A stretch of 63,157 nucleotides of DNA from Rhodanobacter sp. PCA2 (GTDB lineage Bacteria > Pseudomonadota > Gammaproteobacteria > Xanthomonadales > Rhodanobacteraceae), in contig NZ_NJIC01000055.1 in assembly GCF_013620825.1 (NCBI RefSeq), positions 1-63,157 on the forward strand, written 5' to 3'. The notes beneath the pieces are model-generated. The model was not told the DNA's origin, ran no database searches, and worked only from the letters and a program-made list of their open reading frames with translations. Position numbers and translations under genes: made by a program. Positions 52,602-62,179 of this stretch are shown piece after piece; position 1 is the stretch's first letter, and every line of letters starts with the position of its first letter.

Positions 52602-54794
52602 ATGATTCCCGCCACCTTGCGCGTCGCCCTGCCGGTGCCGCTGCCCACCTTGTTCGACTACCTGCCGCCCGCGGCCGGCGGCGAGATCAGGCCAGGCAGC
52701 CGGTTGCTGGTACCGTTCGGCCGCGGCAAGGCAGTGGGCGTAGTGGTCGCCACGGGCGTGGAAACCGCGGTGGGTGCAGGCAAGCTGAAACGCGCGCTGC
52801 GCGTACTCGACGACGAACCGCTGCTCGATGCCGAACTGATGCAGACCCTGGCCTGGGCGGCCGACTACTGGCTGGGCGCTCCTGGCGAGGCTTATGCGAA
52901 CGCGCTGCCGCTGGCCCTGCGCGAACCGAAACCGCTGCCGACGCTGGGCGAGGAATGCTGGTCGCTCACCGTGACCGGACGCGGCGCACTGGACGCCGGC
53001 AGCCGGCGCGGTGGCAGCCGTGCCCTGCTCGCCGAACTGGCCGCCGGCCCGCTGGGCGCCACCGAACTGGAGGCCTGCCTGCCCGGCTGGCGTGCCGCGG
53101 CGCGGCGCCTGCTCGCCGCCGGGCTGGTCGAGCGCGGCGAACGCAGCCCCGACCGCGCCATCGCCGTACGCCCCGCGCACCCGCTCAGCACGGAACAGCA
53201 GCAGGCCGTGGATGCGGTGGCCGACGATCTCGGCCGCTACCAGCCCTTCCTGCTCGACGGCGTCACCGGCAGCGGCAAGACCGAGGTGTACCTCGCCCTG
53301 ATCGAACGTGTGCTGGCGCAAGGCAAGCAGGCGCTGCTGCTGGTGCCGGAGATCGGCCTCGCCCCGCAGACCCTGCGCCGCCTGCGCGAGCGCCTGGGCG
53401 TGGCGGTGGAGGTGATCCATTCCAACCTCGCCGAAGGCGAACGCGCGCGGGCGTGGCTGCGCGCGCGTTCGGGCGAGGCGAAGGTGATCCTGGGCACGCG
53501 CTCGGCGGTGTTCACCCCGCTGCCGCGCGCCGGCCTGGTCATCGTCGACGAGGAACACGACGGCGCCTACAAGCAGCAGGAAGGCTTCCGCTACCACGCC
53601 CGCGACCTTGCCGTGGTGCGCGCCCGCGCGCTGGACGTGCCGGTGCTGCTGGGCTCGGGCACGCCGTCGCTGGAATCGCTGGCGAACGTGGAAGCCGGCC
53701 GCTACCGCGCGCTGCACCTGCGCGCACGGCCCGGCGCGGTGCGGCCGCCCACGGTACAGATCGTGGACATGCGCGCGCAGCGGCTGGAGCACGGCCTCTC
53801 GCCCACCCTGCTCGCCGCGGTGGCCGAGACGGTGGCGCGCGGCGAACAGGCGCTGGTGTTCCGCAACCGCCGCGGCTATGCGCCGGTGCTGCTGTGCCAC
53901 GCCTGCGGCTGGCATGCCGACTGCCCGCGCTGCGAACACCCGATGACCCTGCACGCCGGCCGCCGCGTACTGATCTGCCACCACTGCGACCACCACAGCC
54001 GCATTCCGGCGGCCTGCCCGGCCTGCGGCGCCACCGAGCTGAAGCCGCAGGGCCAGGGCACCGAGCGGCTGGAGGAAGCGCTGGCCGCGCGCTTCCCCGA
54101 CGTGCCGGTGCTGCGCATCGACCGCGAGACCACCCGCCGCCGCGACGCGTTCGAACAGTTGCTCGACGGCCTGCGCGACGCGGCGGACCAGCCCGCCAAA
54201 CCCGCGATCCTGGTCGGCACCCAGATGCTGGCCAAGGGCCACGACCTGCCCAACCTCACCCTGGTCGCCATCGTGGGCGTGGACGAAGGCCTGCTCAGCG
54301 TGGACTTCCGCGCCAGCGAGCGACTGGCGCAGCAACTGGTGCAGGTGGCCGGACGCGCCGGACGCGCCGCCAAGCCGGGCCGCGTGCTGCTGCAGACCCA
54401 TCACCCGGACCACCCGCTGCTGCGCCAGTTGCTGGCGCAGGGCTACGCCGCCGCGGCGCAGACCCTGCTGGCCGAACGGCGACTGGGCGCGTTGCCGCCC
54501 TATGCACACCAGGTGCTGCTGCGCGCCGAGGCCACCCAGCGCGCGGCGGTCGACGCTTTCCTCGCCGCAGCCTGCGCCGCGCTGCCGCCGGAGCACGGCC
54601 TGCAGGTCGCCGGCCCGATGCCCGCGCCGATGCCGCTGCGCGCCGGCCGTCAGCGCGGCCAGCTGCTGCTGGAAGCGGCGAACCGCCGCGAGCTGCACGC
54701 CGCGCTGCGCCCCTGGGCCGCGCAGCTCGCGCGCCTGCCGGCGGCGCGCAAGGTACGCTGGTCGCTGGACGTGGACCCGATCGACCTCTACTGA
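52602..54794 (+). CDS. priA: Primosomal replication restart helicase PriA
   Basis: 730 aa (E. coli 732). 3'-5' DNA helicase that reloads the replisome at stalled forks. N-terminal 3'-DNA-binding domain (LRVALPVPLPTLFDYLPP), a winged-helix region, Walker A DGVTGSGKTEVYL, the DEEHDGAYKQQEGFRYHARDLA motif II region, and GSGTPSLES. A Cys-rich zinc insert is CHACGWHADCPRCEHPMTLH with CHHCDHH and CPACG, followed by VGTQMLAKGHDLPNLTLV and QVAGRAGRA. All helicase and zinc motifs look intact. NDH-2 follows by 26 bp. Confidence 0.96.
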   Translation: MIPATLRVALPVPLPTLFDYLPPAAGGEIRPGSRLLVPFGRGKAVGVVVATGVETAVGAGKLKRALRVLDDEPLLDAELMQTLAWAADYWLGAPGEAYANALPLALREPKPLPTLGEECWSLTVTGRGALDAGSRRGGSRALLAELAAGPLGATELEACLPGWRAAARRLLAAGLVERGERSPDRAIAVRPAHPLSTEQQQAVDAVADDLGRYQPFLLDGVTGSGKTEVYLALIERVLAQGKQALLLVPEIGLAPQTLRRLRERLGVAVEVIHSNLAEGERARAWLRARSGEAKVILGTRSAVFTPLPRAGLVIVDEEHDGAYKQQEGFRYHARDLAVVRARALDVPVLLGSGTPSLESLANVEAGRYRALHLRARPGAVRPPTVQIVDMRAQRLEHGLSPTLLAAVAETVARGEQALVFRNRRGYAPVLLCHACGWHADCPRCEHPMTLHAGRRVLICHHCDHHSRIPAACPACGATELKPQGQGTERLEEALAARFPDVPVLRIDRETTRRRDAFEQLLDGLRDAADQPAKPAILVGTQMLAKGHDLPNLTLVAIVGVDEGLLSVDFRASERLAQQLVQVAGRAGRAAKPGRVLLQTHHPDHPLLRQLLAQGYAAAAQTLLAERRLGALPPYAHQVLLRAEATQRAAVDAFLAAACAALPPEHGLQVAGPMPAPMPLRAGRQRGQLLLEAANRRELHAALRPWAAQLARLPAARKVRWSLDVDPIDLY

Positions 54795-54820
54795 ACAACC
54801 CGTTTGCGAGGAACCACTGC

Positions 54821-56086
54821 ATGCCCGCTGCACTGCCTCACATCGTGATACTCGGCGGCGGTTTCGGCGGACTCTCCGCCGCCCGTGCGCTGGCCGGCGC
54901 GCCGGCGCGCATCACCCTGGTCGACCGGCACAACCACCACCTGTTCCAGCCGCTGCTGTACCAGGTCGCCACCGCGGGCCTGTCGGCGCCGTCGATCGCC
55001 GCGCCGCTGCGGCAGATCCTGCGCCACCAGCGCAACGTCACCGTGCTGATGGACGAGGTCACCGGCATCGACCTCGCGCAGCGCCGCGTGCAGCTCACCC
55101 GCGAGCGGCTGGACTACGACTGGCTGCTGGTCGCCACCGGCGCCGCGCACGCCTATTTCGGCCACGACGACTGGGCCGGCAACGCCCCGGGCCTGAAATC
55201 GCTGGACGACGCGCTGGCGATCCGCCGCCGCGTGCTCACCGCGTTCGAGCGCGCCGAGCAGGAGGACGATCCCGCGCGCCGCCAGGCCTGGCTCAACCTC
55301 GTCGTGGTGGGCGGCGGCGCCACCGGCGTGGAACTGGCCGGCACGCTCGCCGAGATCGCCCGCCACACGCTGACCGGCGAGTTCCGCCGCGCCCAGCCGC
55401 GGGACGCCAACATCCTGCTGGTCGAGGCGGGCCCGCGCGTGCTGCCAGCGTTCGATCCGGTGCTGTCGGCCAAGGCGCAGCGGCAGCTGGAACACCTGGG
55501 CGTGCAGGTGCGCCTGGGCCACGCGGTGACCGCAGTGGACGACGACGGCGTGACGCTGGGCGGCGAGCGCATCGCCGCGCGCACCGTGCTGTGGGCCGCG
55601 GGCGTGGCCGCCTCGCCACTGGGCCGCCAGCTGGACGCACCGCTGGACCGCGCGGGCCGCGTGCTGGTGCAGCCCGACCTCGGCCTGCCCGGCCATTCCG
55701 AGGTGTTCGTGCTGGGCGACCTCGCCAGCGTGCAGCAGGACGGCAGCCCGGTGCCGGGCGTGGCGCCGGCCGCCAAGCAGATGGGCGAGCACGTGGGACG
55801 TCTCATCGCCGCCCGCCTGCGCGGCGACACGCGCGTGCTGCCGTTCCGCTATCGCGACGCGGGTTCGCTGGCCACGATAGGACGCATGGCCGCAGTAGCC
55901 CAGTTCGGTCGGCTGCGATTCTCCGGCCTGCTCGCCTGGTGGGTGTGGCTGGGCGCGCACATCTGGTTCCTGATCGGCTTCCGCAACCGGCTGGTGGTGC
56001 TGCTGGACTGGGCGATGGCGTACTGGACCCAGGCGCGGCACGCGCGAATCATCACCGGCGCGGACCGGCACGGACGCGAACGCTGA
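54821..56086 (+). CDS. ndh: Type II NADH dehydrogenase (NDH-2)
   Basis: 421 aa. Single-subunit, non-pumping NADH:quinone oxidoreductase. FAD motif ILGGGFGGLSAARAL (9-23), then LFQPLLYQVATAGLS (typical of NDH-2). The NADH motif is VVGGGATGVELAGTLAEI. Later segments are VFVLGDLASVQQDG and APAAKQMGEHVGRL. A hydrophobic C-terminal region (LLAWWVWLGAHIWFLIGFRNRLVVLLDWAMAYW) anchors it at the inner membrane. GAGGAA lies 7-9 nt before the ATG. It follows priA closely and may be co-transcribed. It is convergent with rpoH. Confidence 0.93.
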   Translation: MPAALPHIVILGGGFGGLSAARALAGAPARITLVDRHNHHLFQPLLYQVATAGLSAPSIAAPLRQILRHQRNVTVLMDEVTGIDLAQRRVQLTRERLDYDWLLVATGAAHAYFGHDDWAGNAPGLKSLDDALAIRRRVLTAFERAEQEDDPARRQAWLNLVVVGGGATGVELAGTLAEIARHTLTGEFRRAQPRDANILLVEAGPRVLPAFDPVLSAKAQRQLEHLGVQVRLGHAVTAVDDDGVTLGGERIAARTVLWAAGVAASPLGRQLDAPLDRAGRVLVQPDLGLPGHSEVFVLGDLASVQQDGSPVPGVAPAAKQMGEHVGRLIAARLRGDTRVLPFRYRDAGSLATIGRMAAVAQFGRLRFSGLLAWWVWLGAHIWFLIGFRNRLVVLLDWAMAYWTQARHARIITGADRHGRER

Positions 56087-56117
56087 AAAGCCCACGGCCC
56101 GCGGAAGCGGGCCGTGG
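56086..56117 (-). terminator. Terminator of rpoH
   Basis: CCACGGCCCGC ggaa GCGGGCCGTGG, perfect 11-bp stem at 56092-56117. On the minus strand it is followed by GCTTTT. It starts 50 bp past the rpoH stop and abuts the ndh stop, so it may serve both. Confidence 0.78.
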
Positions 56118-56167
56118 CAACTCAGCTGCGTCGCTTGTCGGGATCGCGGCCGGACGGGGCCGCCCGG

Positions 56168-57025
<858 letters not shown>

Positions 57026-57053
57026 GTGAAACCTCCAGTACCAGGGCTTCAGG

Positions 57054-57080
57054 TTAGCACTCCGGTAGTTGGAGTGCTAA
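57054..57080. promoter_or_regulatory. CIRCE operator (HrcA-binding site) upstream of rpoH
   Basis: TTAGCACTC (57054-57062), 9-bp spacer CGGTAGTTG, GAGTGCTAA (57072-57080): an exact match to the consensus 9-9-9 CIRCE. It lies 28 bp before the rpoH ATG and 23 bp after the ABC-F stop, so rpoH is the only gene it can plausibly control. Confidence 0.92.
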
Positions 57081-57103
57081 AGCCGCAGATAGTTCGCGGC
57101 TTT
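57079..57103 (-). terminator. Hairpin between the ABC-F stop and CIRCE
   Basis: AAAGCCGC (57079-57086) pairs with GCGGCTTT (57096-57103), 8 bp, loop 9 nt. It starts in the ABC-F stop codon and shares two bases with CIRCE. The U-tract is only TTT, so termination is probably partial. Confidence 0.5.
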
Positions 57104-58752
57104 TAGTAAACCGAATCGTACAGAAATTTGTGCTGGCTGTCCATTCCCCGCACGGCAAATCCCTCTCCGGACAGCTCGATCCGGCCGTCGAGCCGCAGGC
57201 GGTGCAGGAACACCTCGTCGTGCGAAACCAGCACCAGCGCGCCCCGATACTGCAGCAGCATCTGTTCCAGCGCCTGGAGGGAGCGCAGGTCGAGGTGGTT
57301 GGTGGGTTCGTCGAGCAGCAGCAGCTCGGCGGGATGTTCGGCATACAGGACGCACGCCAGCGCGGCCTTGAGGCGCTCCCCGCCGCTCAGGCGGGAGCAG
57401 GGTTCCAGCGCGGCGTCGCCGGAAAGCCCCAGCAAGGCAAGCCGTGTCCGCATTTCGGCCTGCCCGGCGGAAGGATTCGCGGCCAGCAACTGGTCCAGCG
57501 CAGACCGGGCCGGATCGAGCATGGCCAGTTGCTGGTCCAGCCAAGCGTACGGAACATGGACCTCGCACCGCCCCGCAGCGGGCGGAACGGCCCCGGCAAG
57601 TATTTTCAGCAGGGTGGATTTGCCGCTGCCGTTCGCTCCCGTCACCGCCATGCGCTGACGGCCCCGGATCGTCAGGTCGATGCGGCCGCCGGCTGCGCTG
57701 CCAAACGGCAACCGCACACCCTCGAGCGTCGCTGCCTTGCGCCGCGCTGCGGCCAGGGCGGCCGGCGCCAGCAAGCTTACGTCCACGTCCTCACGTACCC
57801 GGGAAGCCGCTTCGCGGACGCGCCGGGCCTGTTCGTCGCCGGCGGCCTCCAGGTCGCGCTGACGTTTGCCCATGCTCACCTGGCTGTCCTGTCTGCGGCG
57901 ACCCAGCAGGATCGGGGCCTGGTTCGCCTTGCGGCCCTCCCGCGTGGCGCGCGCCTGGCGGCGCTCGAGGCCCTCCTGCCTGGCACGCCGCTCCTCTTCG
58001 CCACGGCGCTGTTCCGCCTTGCGGTGCTCCAGTTCCTGCAAGGCGAGTTCCTGCTCCCTGGCTCGGGCCTGTTCGTACCAGGCAAACCCGCCGCCATAGT
58101 CGCCCAGGCCCGAGGGCGAAAGCTCGAGAATGCGTTGCATGCCGTCCAGCAATTCGCGGTCGTGGCTCGCGACCAGCAGCCCTTTCGGCCATGCACGCAG
58201 CTTGTCCAGCAGCAGCTCGCGTTGCGGGCGATCCAGGTGATTGGTCGGTTCGTCGAGTATCAGCATGTCGGGATCGCCGAGCCATGCCCCGAGCAAGGCA
58301 AGGCGGGTCAGCTCGCCGCCGCTGAGGACGGCGGCGGACTGCTCCGGCGCGAGATGGCCCAGCCCATGCGCCTCGAGCTGGCGCGTCAGGCCCTCGCGGA
58401 TATCCCAGCGATCGCCCACCTTCTCGAAATCGGCGGGGTCCACGCTGCCGGCCTCGATGCGCGACAGCGCACGGAGCAGCTCCTGCACTCCAGCGATGCT
58501 GGCGACCGTGGCGCCGGGCGGACAAAGCACCTGCTGCGGCACGTAATGGACCGTGCCCGTACGCAGGACCCGCCCGCGGGTGGGCTCCAACTGCCCGGCC
58601 AGCAGGCGTGCCAGCACGCTTTTGCCCGCGCCGTTGCGCCCCACCAGCCCGGCGTGGCGCTGGTCGAGCTGCAGGTCGATGTCCGAAAGAACGCGATGGC
58701 CGTCGGGCCATGCAAACGCGACGCCTTGCAGCGTCAACAAGGATTCCGTCAT
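57103..58752 (-). CDS. ABC-F family ATPase (duplicated ATPase, no membrane domain)
   Basis: 549 aa. Two ATPase domains: first Walker A GRNGAGKS, signature LSGGELTRLALLGAWL, Walker B DMLILDEPTNHLD. Second Walker A GANGSGKST, signature LSGGERLKAALACVL, Walker B LLLLDEPTNHLD. Between them (about 225-330) is a charged helical linker very rich in Arg, Glu and Gln (EQARAREQELALQELEHRKAEQRRGEEERRARQ), the P-site tRNA-interaction motif of ABC-F proteins. It probably acts on ribosomes in translation or antibiotic protection; the subfamily is not clear. GGAG is 5-6 nt before the ATG. Confidence 0.93.
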   Translation of the reverse strand: MTESLLTLQGVAFAWPDGHRVLSDIDLQLDQRHAGLVGRNGAGKSVLARLLAGQLEPTRGRVLRTGTVHYVPQQVLCPPGATVASIAGVQELLRALSRIEAGSVDPADFEKVGDRWDIREGLTRQLEAHGLGHLAPEQSAAVLSGGELTRLALLGAWLGDPDMLILDEPTNHLDRPQRELLLDKLRAWPKGLLVASHDRELLDGMQRILELSPSGLGDYGGGFAWYEQARAREQELALQELEHRKAEQRRGEEERRARQEGLERRQARATREGRKANQAPILLGRRRQDSQVSMGKRQRDLEAAGDEQARRVREAASRVREDVDVSLLAPAALAAARRKAATLEGVRLPFGSAAGGRIDLTIRGRQRMAVTGANGSGKSTLLKILAGAVPPAAGRCEVHVPYAWLDQQLAMLDPARSALDQLLAANPSAGQAEMRTRLALLGLSGDAALEPCSRLSGGERLKAALACVLYAEHPAELLLLDEPTNHLDLRSLQALEQMLLQYRGALVLVSHDEVFLHRLRLDGRIELSGEGFAVRGMDSQHKFLYDSVY

Positions 58753-58911
58753 GGAGGCTCCGGTGATGTCAGGTATCACCCCATCGCGATGGATGGAGGC
58801 GAATGACCGTCGTGAAGACGGCTGCATCACTGGCGCATCGGACGATTCCCCGGCGTGTGCTGAAAGGGCGGCCATGATAGCAAACCATCGCCGCGTGCCT
58901 GCGCCGCTCAC

Positions 58912-58917
58912 TACAAT
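58912..58917 (+). promoter_or_regulatory. Candidate -10 (TACAAT) for the PKHD hydroxylase gene
   Basis: CACTACAATGCC lies 33 bp before the TTG start. As at 11717, no convincing -35 hexamer. It sits in the 198-bp divergent gap 58753-58950. Confidence 0.35.
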
Positions 58918-58950
58918 GCCGGGATACGCCACGCCGCAAGGGGAAGCCAC

Positions 58951-59634
58951 TTGATCGTCTGTGTACCCGATGTGTTGACCGCCCAGGAACTCGGCGCGAT
59001 CCGGGCGGAACTGCAGAACTCCCCCTACGTGGACGGTTCGGTCACGGCCGGCTGGTCGGCGCGCATGGTGAAGAAGAACCAGCAGATGGACACCGGCAGC
59101 GCGCAGTACACGCGGGCTTCCGACATCGTGCGCGCCGCGTTCCAGCGCAACGCGCTGCTGCAGGCGGCGCTGCTGCCGGCGGCGAACACCCAGCCGCTGT
59201 TCAACCGCTATGCGGGCGGCATGGAGTACGGCGCGCACGTCGATGCGCCGGTGATGGGCGGGCTGGGCAACGCCTTGCGCACCGACATCGCGATCACCGT
59301 CTTCCTCTCCGATCCGCGCAGCTACGACGGCGGCGAGCTGGTGACGCACGCGAACGGCGGCATGGAATACAGCTTCAAGCTGGAGGCCGGCGCCGCGATC
59401 GCCTACCCGGCGAACACCTTGCACCACGTCAACGCGGTGACGCGCGGCGTGCGCGACGCCGCCATCATCTGGGTGCAGAGCATGGTGCGCGATGCGGCCC
59501 GGCGCGAACTGCTGTGGGACCTGGAAAGCGCGAAGCGCGACATCTTCGGCCGCGAGGGCAAGACCCAGGTGTTCGACGCGGTGAGCCGCTCGCACGCGAA
59601 CCTGCTGCGCATGTGGGCCGAAGTGACCGGCTGA
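58951..59634 (+). CDS. PKHD-type Fe(II)/2-oxoglutarate hydroxylase (PiuC/YbiX-like)
   Basis: 227 aa, usual length 225-228. Start codon is TTG with GGGGAAG 6 nt upstream; the family N-terminus MIVCVPDVLTAQEL begins exactly there. The iron site is His-x-Asp in YGAHVDAPVMG, with the distal His in NTLHHVNAVTRGVRDAAIIWVQSMVRD; the following Arg is placed to bind 2-oxoglutarate. Family members are often iron-regulated and next to siderophore receptors, but none is adjacent here. The stop shares the palindrome TGATCA with the stop of convergent ung. Confidence 0.92.
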   Translation: MIVCVPDVLTAQELGAIRAELQNSPYVDGSVTAGWSARMVKKNQQMDTGSAQYTRASDIVRAAFQRNALLQAALLPAANTQPLFNRYAGGMEYGAHVDAPVMGGLGNALRTDIAITVFLSDPRSYDGGELVTHANGGMEYSFKLEAGAAIAYPANTLHHVNAVTRGVRDAAIIWVQSMVRDAARRELLWDLESAKRDIFGREGKTQVFDAVSRSHANLLRMWAEVTG

Positions 59635-60333
59635 TCAATCCTTCAACGCGGCGCGCGGCGGCAACGACCAGTCGATCGGCGCCTGCCCGTGCGCTTCGAG
59701 ATAGCGGTTGGCGGCAGAGAAATGCCCGCAGCCGAGGAAGCCGCGATGGGCGGACAGCGGCGAGGGGTGCACGCTCTTCAGCACGCAGTGCCGGCGGCTG
59801 TCGATCAGCTGGCCCTTGCGCTGGGCGTAGCTGCCCCACAGCAGGAACACGATGCCTTCGCGCTCGCGGTTGAGCGCGTCGATGGCCGCGTCGGTGAAGC
59901 CTTCCCAGCCCTTGCCCTGGTGCGCGGCGGCGAGGCCGCGCTCCACGGTGAGCACCGCGTTGAGCAGCAGCACGCCGCGGTCGGCCCAGGGCGTGAGGCA
60001 GCCGTGGTCGGGCGGCGCGATGCCGAGGTCGCGCTGGATCTCCTTGAAGATGTTCACCAGCGAAGGCGGCGGCGGCACGCCGGGGCGCACCGAGAAGCAC
60101 AGGCCGTGCGCCTGGCCGGGGCCGTGGTACGGGTCCTGGCCAAGGATCACCACGCGCACCGCGTCGAACGGGGTGTGCGCGAACGCGGCGAAGATCTCCG
60201 CGCCCGGCGGGTAGATCGCCTTGCCCGCCTGCTTTTCCGCGCGCAGGAACGCGGCCAGCGCCTGCATCTCGGGACGCTCCAGCCACGCGCCGAGGCGCGC
60301 CTTCCACGAGGCTTCCAGCCGCACTTCGCTCAC
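59635..60333 (-). CDS. ung: Uracil-DNA glycosylase, family 1
   Basis: 232 aa (E. coli 229). Removes uracil from DNA. Active-site motifs: [22 protein letters not shown] (water-activating Asp and Pro-rich loop), [12 protein letters not shown], and the minor-groove loop [15 protein letters not shown] with the catalytic His. The start is GTG at 60333: it overlaps the TGA of the upstream response-regulator gene by 4 nt (GTGA), and the N-terminus [14 protein letters not shown] fits. Translational coupling with a response regulator is unusual for ung. Confidence 0.95.
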   Translation of the reverse strand: MSEVRLEASWKARLGAWLERPEMQALAAFLRAEKQAGKAIYPPGAEIFAAFAHTPFDAVRVVILGQDPYHGPGQAHGLCFSVRPGVPPPPSLVNIFKEIQRDLGIAPPDHGCLTPWADRGVLLLNAVLTVERGLAAAHQGKGWEGFTDAAIDALNREREGIVFLLWGSYAQRKGQLIDSRRHCVLKSVHPSPLSAHRGFLGCGHFSAANRYLEAHGQAPIDWSLPPRAALKD

Positions 60334-61172
60334 GGCGTGGCGCCGCGCTGGCGCAGGTGCCGCGCCACGCGCAGCTGGAACAGCAGCTTGGTGACCAGCA
60401 GCCGCTCCTCGACCGGTTTCTCCACCAGGTCGTTCGCGCCGGCCTGGATCAGCGCGGCCTGGTTCGCGGGATTCTCGTCGCCGGTCATCACCAGCACCGG
60501 CAGCCGGCCCTTGCCGTAGCCGAAGTCCTTGCGGACGCGTTCGAGCAGGTCGCCGCCGGTGAGCTCGCCCTTCAGGCTGACGTCGGTGAGCACCACGTCG
60601 GCGCCGAGCTCGCCGCGCACCTTCGCGGTTTCGAGCAGCGCCAGCGCATCCTCCACGCTGATCACGTGGCGCACGGTGAGGCCGTACTTCTCCAGCATGC
60701 GGCGCGTGGCAAGCGCCACCACGCGGCTGTCCTCCACGTACAGCACCTCGCCCTCGGTGCTGCCTTCGGGGTGCACGTAGCCGCGGATGAACTCGGCCAG
60801 CGCCTGGAAGCCCAGCGACTTGTCGAAGTAGTCGGTGACGTCCTCGCCCAGGGTGCGCCGATGCAGGCGTTCGTCCACGTCGCCGGAAACCACCACGATG
60901 GGCACGTAGGTCTGCGGCGCGGATTCGCGCACGAAGCGCGCCAGTTCCAGCCCGTCCATGTCGGGCAGGCGCAGCGCGATGGTGATGAAGTCGAAGACGC
61001 CCTCGTCCAGCAGCTTCTGCGCCTCGCCGCCGCTGCCGCAGCCGACCAGTTCCACGTTCGGCAGCTCGGTCTGCAGCACGCGGCCGATCAACTGCCGCAC
61101 CACCCGGGAACCGTCGACCACCAGCACGCGTGGCGCCGTGCTGACCAGCCGGTTGCTGATGCTCGTACTCAT
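60330..61172 (-). CDS. Tandem-receiver response regulator with degenerate first receiver
   Basis: 280 aa: two REC domains (about 15-132 and 142-270) and no output domain. REC1 has Lys118 and a switch Ser, but the phospho-acceptor Asp is Ala66 in [12 protein letters not shown], and the acidic pocket is D20-G21. REC2 keeps E147-D148, the acceptor Asp197 (LTDVSL), Thr230 and Lys252, and should be phosphorylatable. It resembles stand-alone chemotaxis or phosphorelay regulators. No histidine kinase is in the window. It is coupled to ung downstream; ftsX ends 27 bp upstream. Confidence 0.85.
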   Translation of the reverse strand: MSTSISNRLVSTAPRVLVVDGSRVVRQLIGRVLQTELPNVELVGCGSGGEAQKLLDEGVFDFITIALRLPDMDGLELARFVRESAPQTYVPIVVVSGDVDERLHRRTLGEDVTDYFDKSLGFQALAEFIRGYVHPEGSTEGEVLYVEDSRVVALATRRMLEKYGLTVRHVISVEDALALLETAKVRGELGADVVLTDVSLKGELTGGDLLERVRKDFGYGKGRLPVLVMTGDENPANQAALIQAGANDLVEKPVEERLLVTKLLFQLRVARHLRQRGATP

Positions 61173-61198
61173 GTCGCCTGTTCGCCTGTTCGCTACGG

Positions 61199-62179
61199 TC
61201 AGACGGCCTTGCGCAACTGCCAGGCGCTGACCAGCCGCGCGCCCAGCCAGCCCAGCGCCGCCGCCGCCAGCGGGACCGCCAGCAGCAGCCACACCGGCAG
61301 GCCGCCCATGTGCAGCTTGCCATCATAGGCCTGGCTCAACCGTGCCACCGGTCCGCTCAGCGCGAACTCGATCGCCAGCGCCAGCAAGGCGGCGAGGATG
61401 CCGCTGAACAGGCCGTACCAGATGCCCGCGTACAGATAGGGCCGGCGCACGAACGCGCCGCTGGCGCCCACCAGCAGCAGCACGCCGATTTCCTCGCTGC
61501 GGCTGGCGATGTCCACGCGCACCGTGTTGCCCACCACCAGCAGGGCGGCCAGCGCCAGCATCAGCGCCAGCGCGGCCACCACCCGGTCGCCCACGCCCAG
61601 CAGCGCGTCCAGCCGCTGCCGCCAGGTGCCGCTGTCCTGCACCTGGGCCACGCTGCGCATCTCGCGCATGTCGCTGACCAGGCGTTCCACCGCCGGCGCG
61701 TCCAGCCCAGCCCTGGGCTGCACCATCAGCACCCAGGGCAACGGATTCTGGTCCAGCGCGTCCAGCGCGCCGGAGAAGCCCTGCAGCTTCGCCAACTCGT
61801 CCAGGCCTTGCTGCGGGCTCTTCACCGTCACCGTGGCCACGTCGGAACGGTCGCCCAGTTGCTTCGCCAGCAGCCGCGCCTGGGACTCGGCCTGGTCCGC
61901 CTGCAGGAACACGTTGACCGCCTGGTCCCGGCCCAGCACCTGGCCCAGCTGCTGCACGTTGCCGAGCAGCAGGTAGAACGCCAGCGGCAATGCCAGCGCC
62001 AGGCCCATCACCGCGATGGTCAGCAGGCTGCCCAGCGGGCGGGCGGCGAGCCGGCTCAGGCTGGCCGCGGCGCTCCAGCCGTGGTGCTCGCGCCAGCTGC
62101 CCACGCGGCGCGTGCGGCTGTGTTCGCTGCGCGGGGCCGGTTCGGTTTCGCGCTGGACGGTTTCGGGCGTGGTGTTCAC
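61199..62179 (-). CDS. ftsX: Cell-division ABC transporter-like permease FtsX
   Basis: 326 aa. Four spans (about 52-73, 205-225, 246-270, 298-318) with a large periplasmic loop between spans 1 and 2 (about 75-200), the FtsX topology. With FtsE it links the divisome to periplasmic amidase activation (via EnvC in E. coli). The cytoplasmic N-terminus is charged. It starts with GTG at 62179, overlapping the ftsE TGA by 4 nt (GTGA). [29 protein letters not shown] is the conserved cytoplasmic loop. Confidence 0.95.
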   Translation of the reverse strand: MNTTPETVQRETEPAPRSEHSRTRRVGSWREHHGWSAAASLSRLAARPLGSLLTIAVMGLALALPLAFYLLLGNVQQLGQVLGRDQAVNVFLQADQAESQARLLAKQLGDRSDVATVTVKSPQQGLDELAKLQGFSGALDALDQNPLPWVLMVQPRAGLDAPAVERLVSDMREMRSVAQVQDSGTWRQRLDALLGVGDRVVAALALMLALAALLVVGNTVRVDIASRSEEIGVLLLVGASGAFVRRPYLYAGIWYGLFSGILAALLALAIEFALSGPVARLSQAYDGKLHMGGLPVWLLLAVPLAAAALGWLGARLVSAWQLRKAV

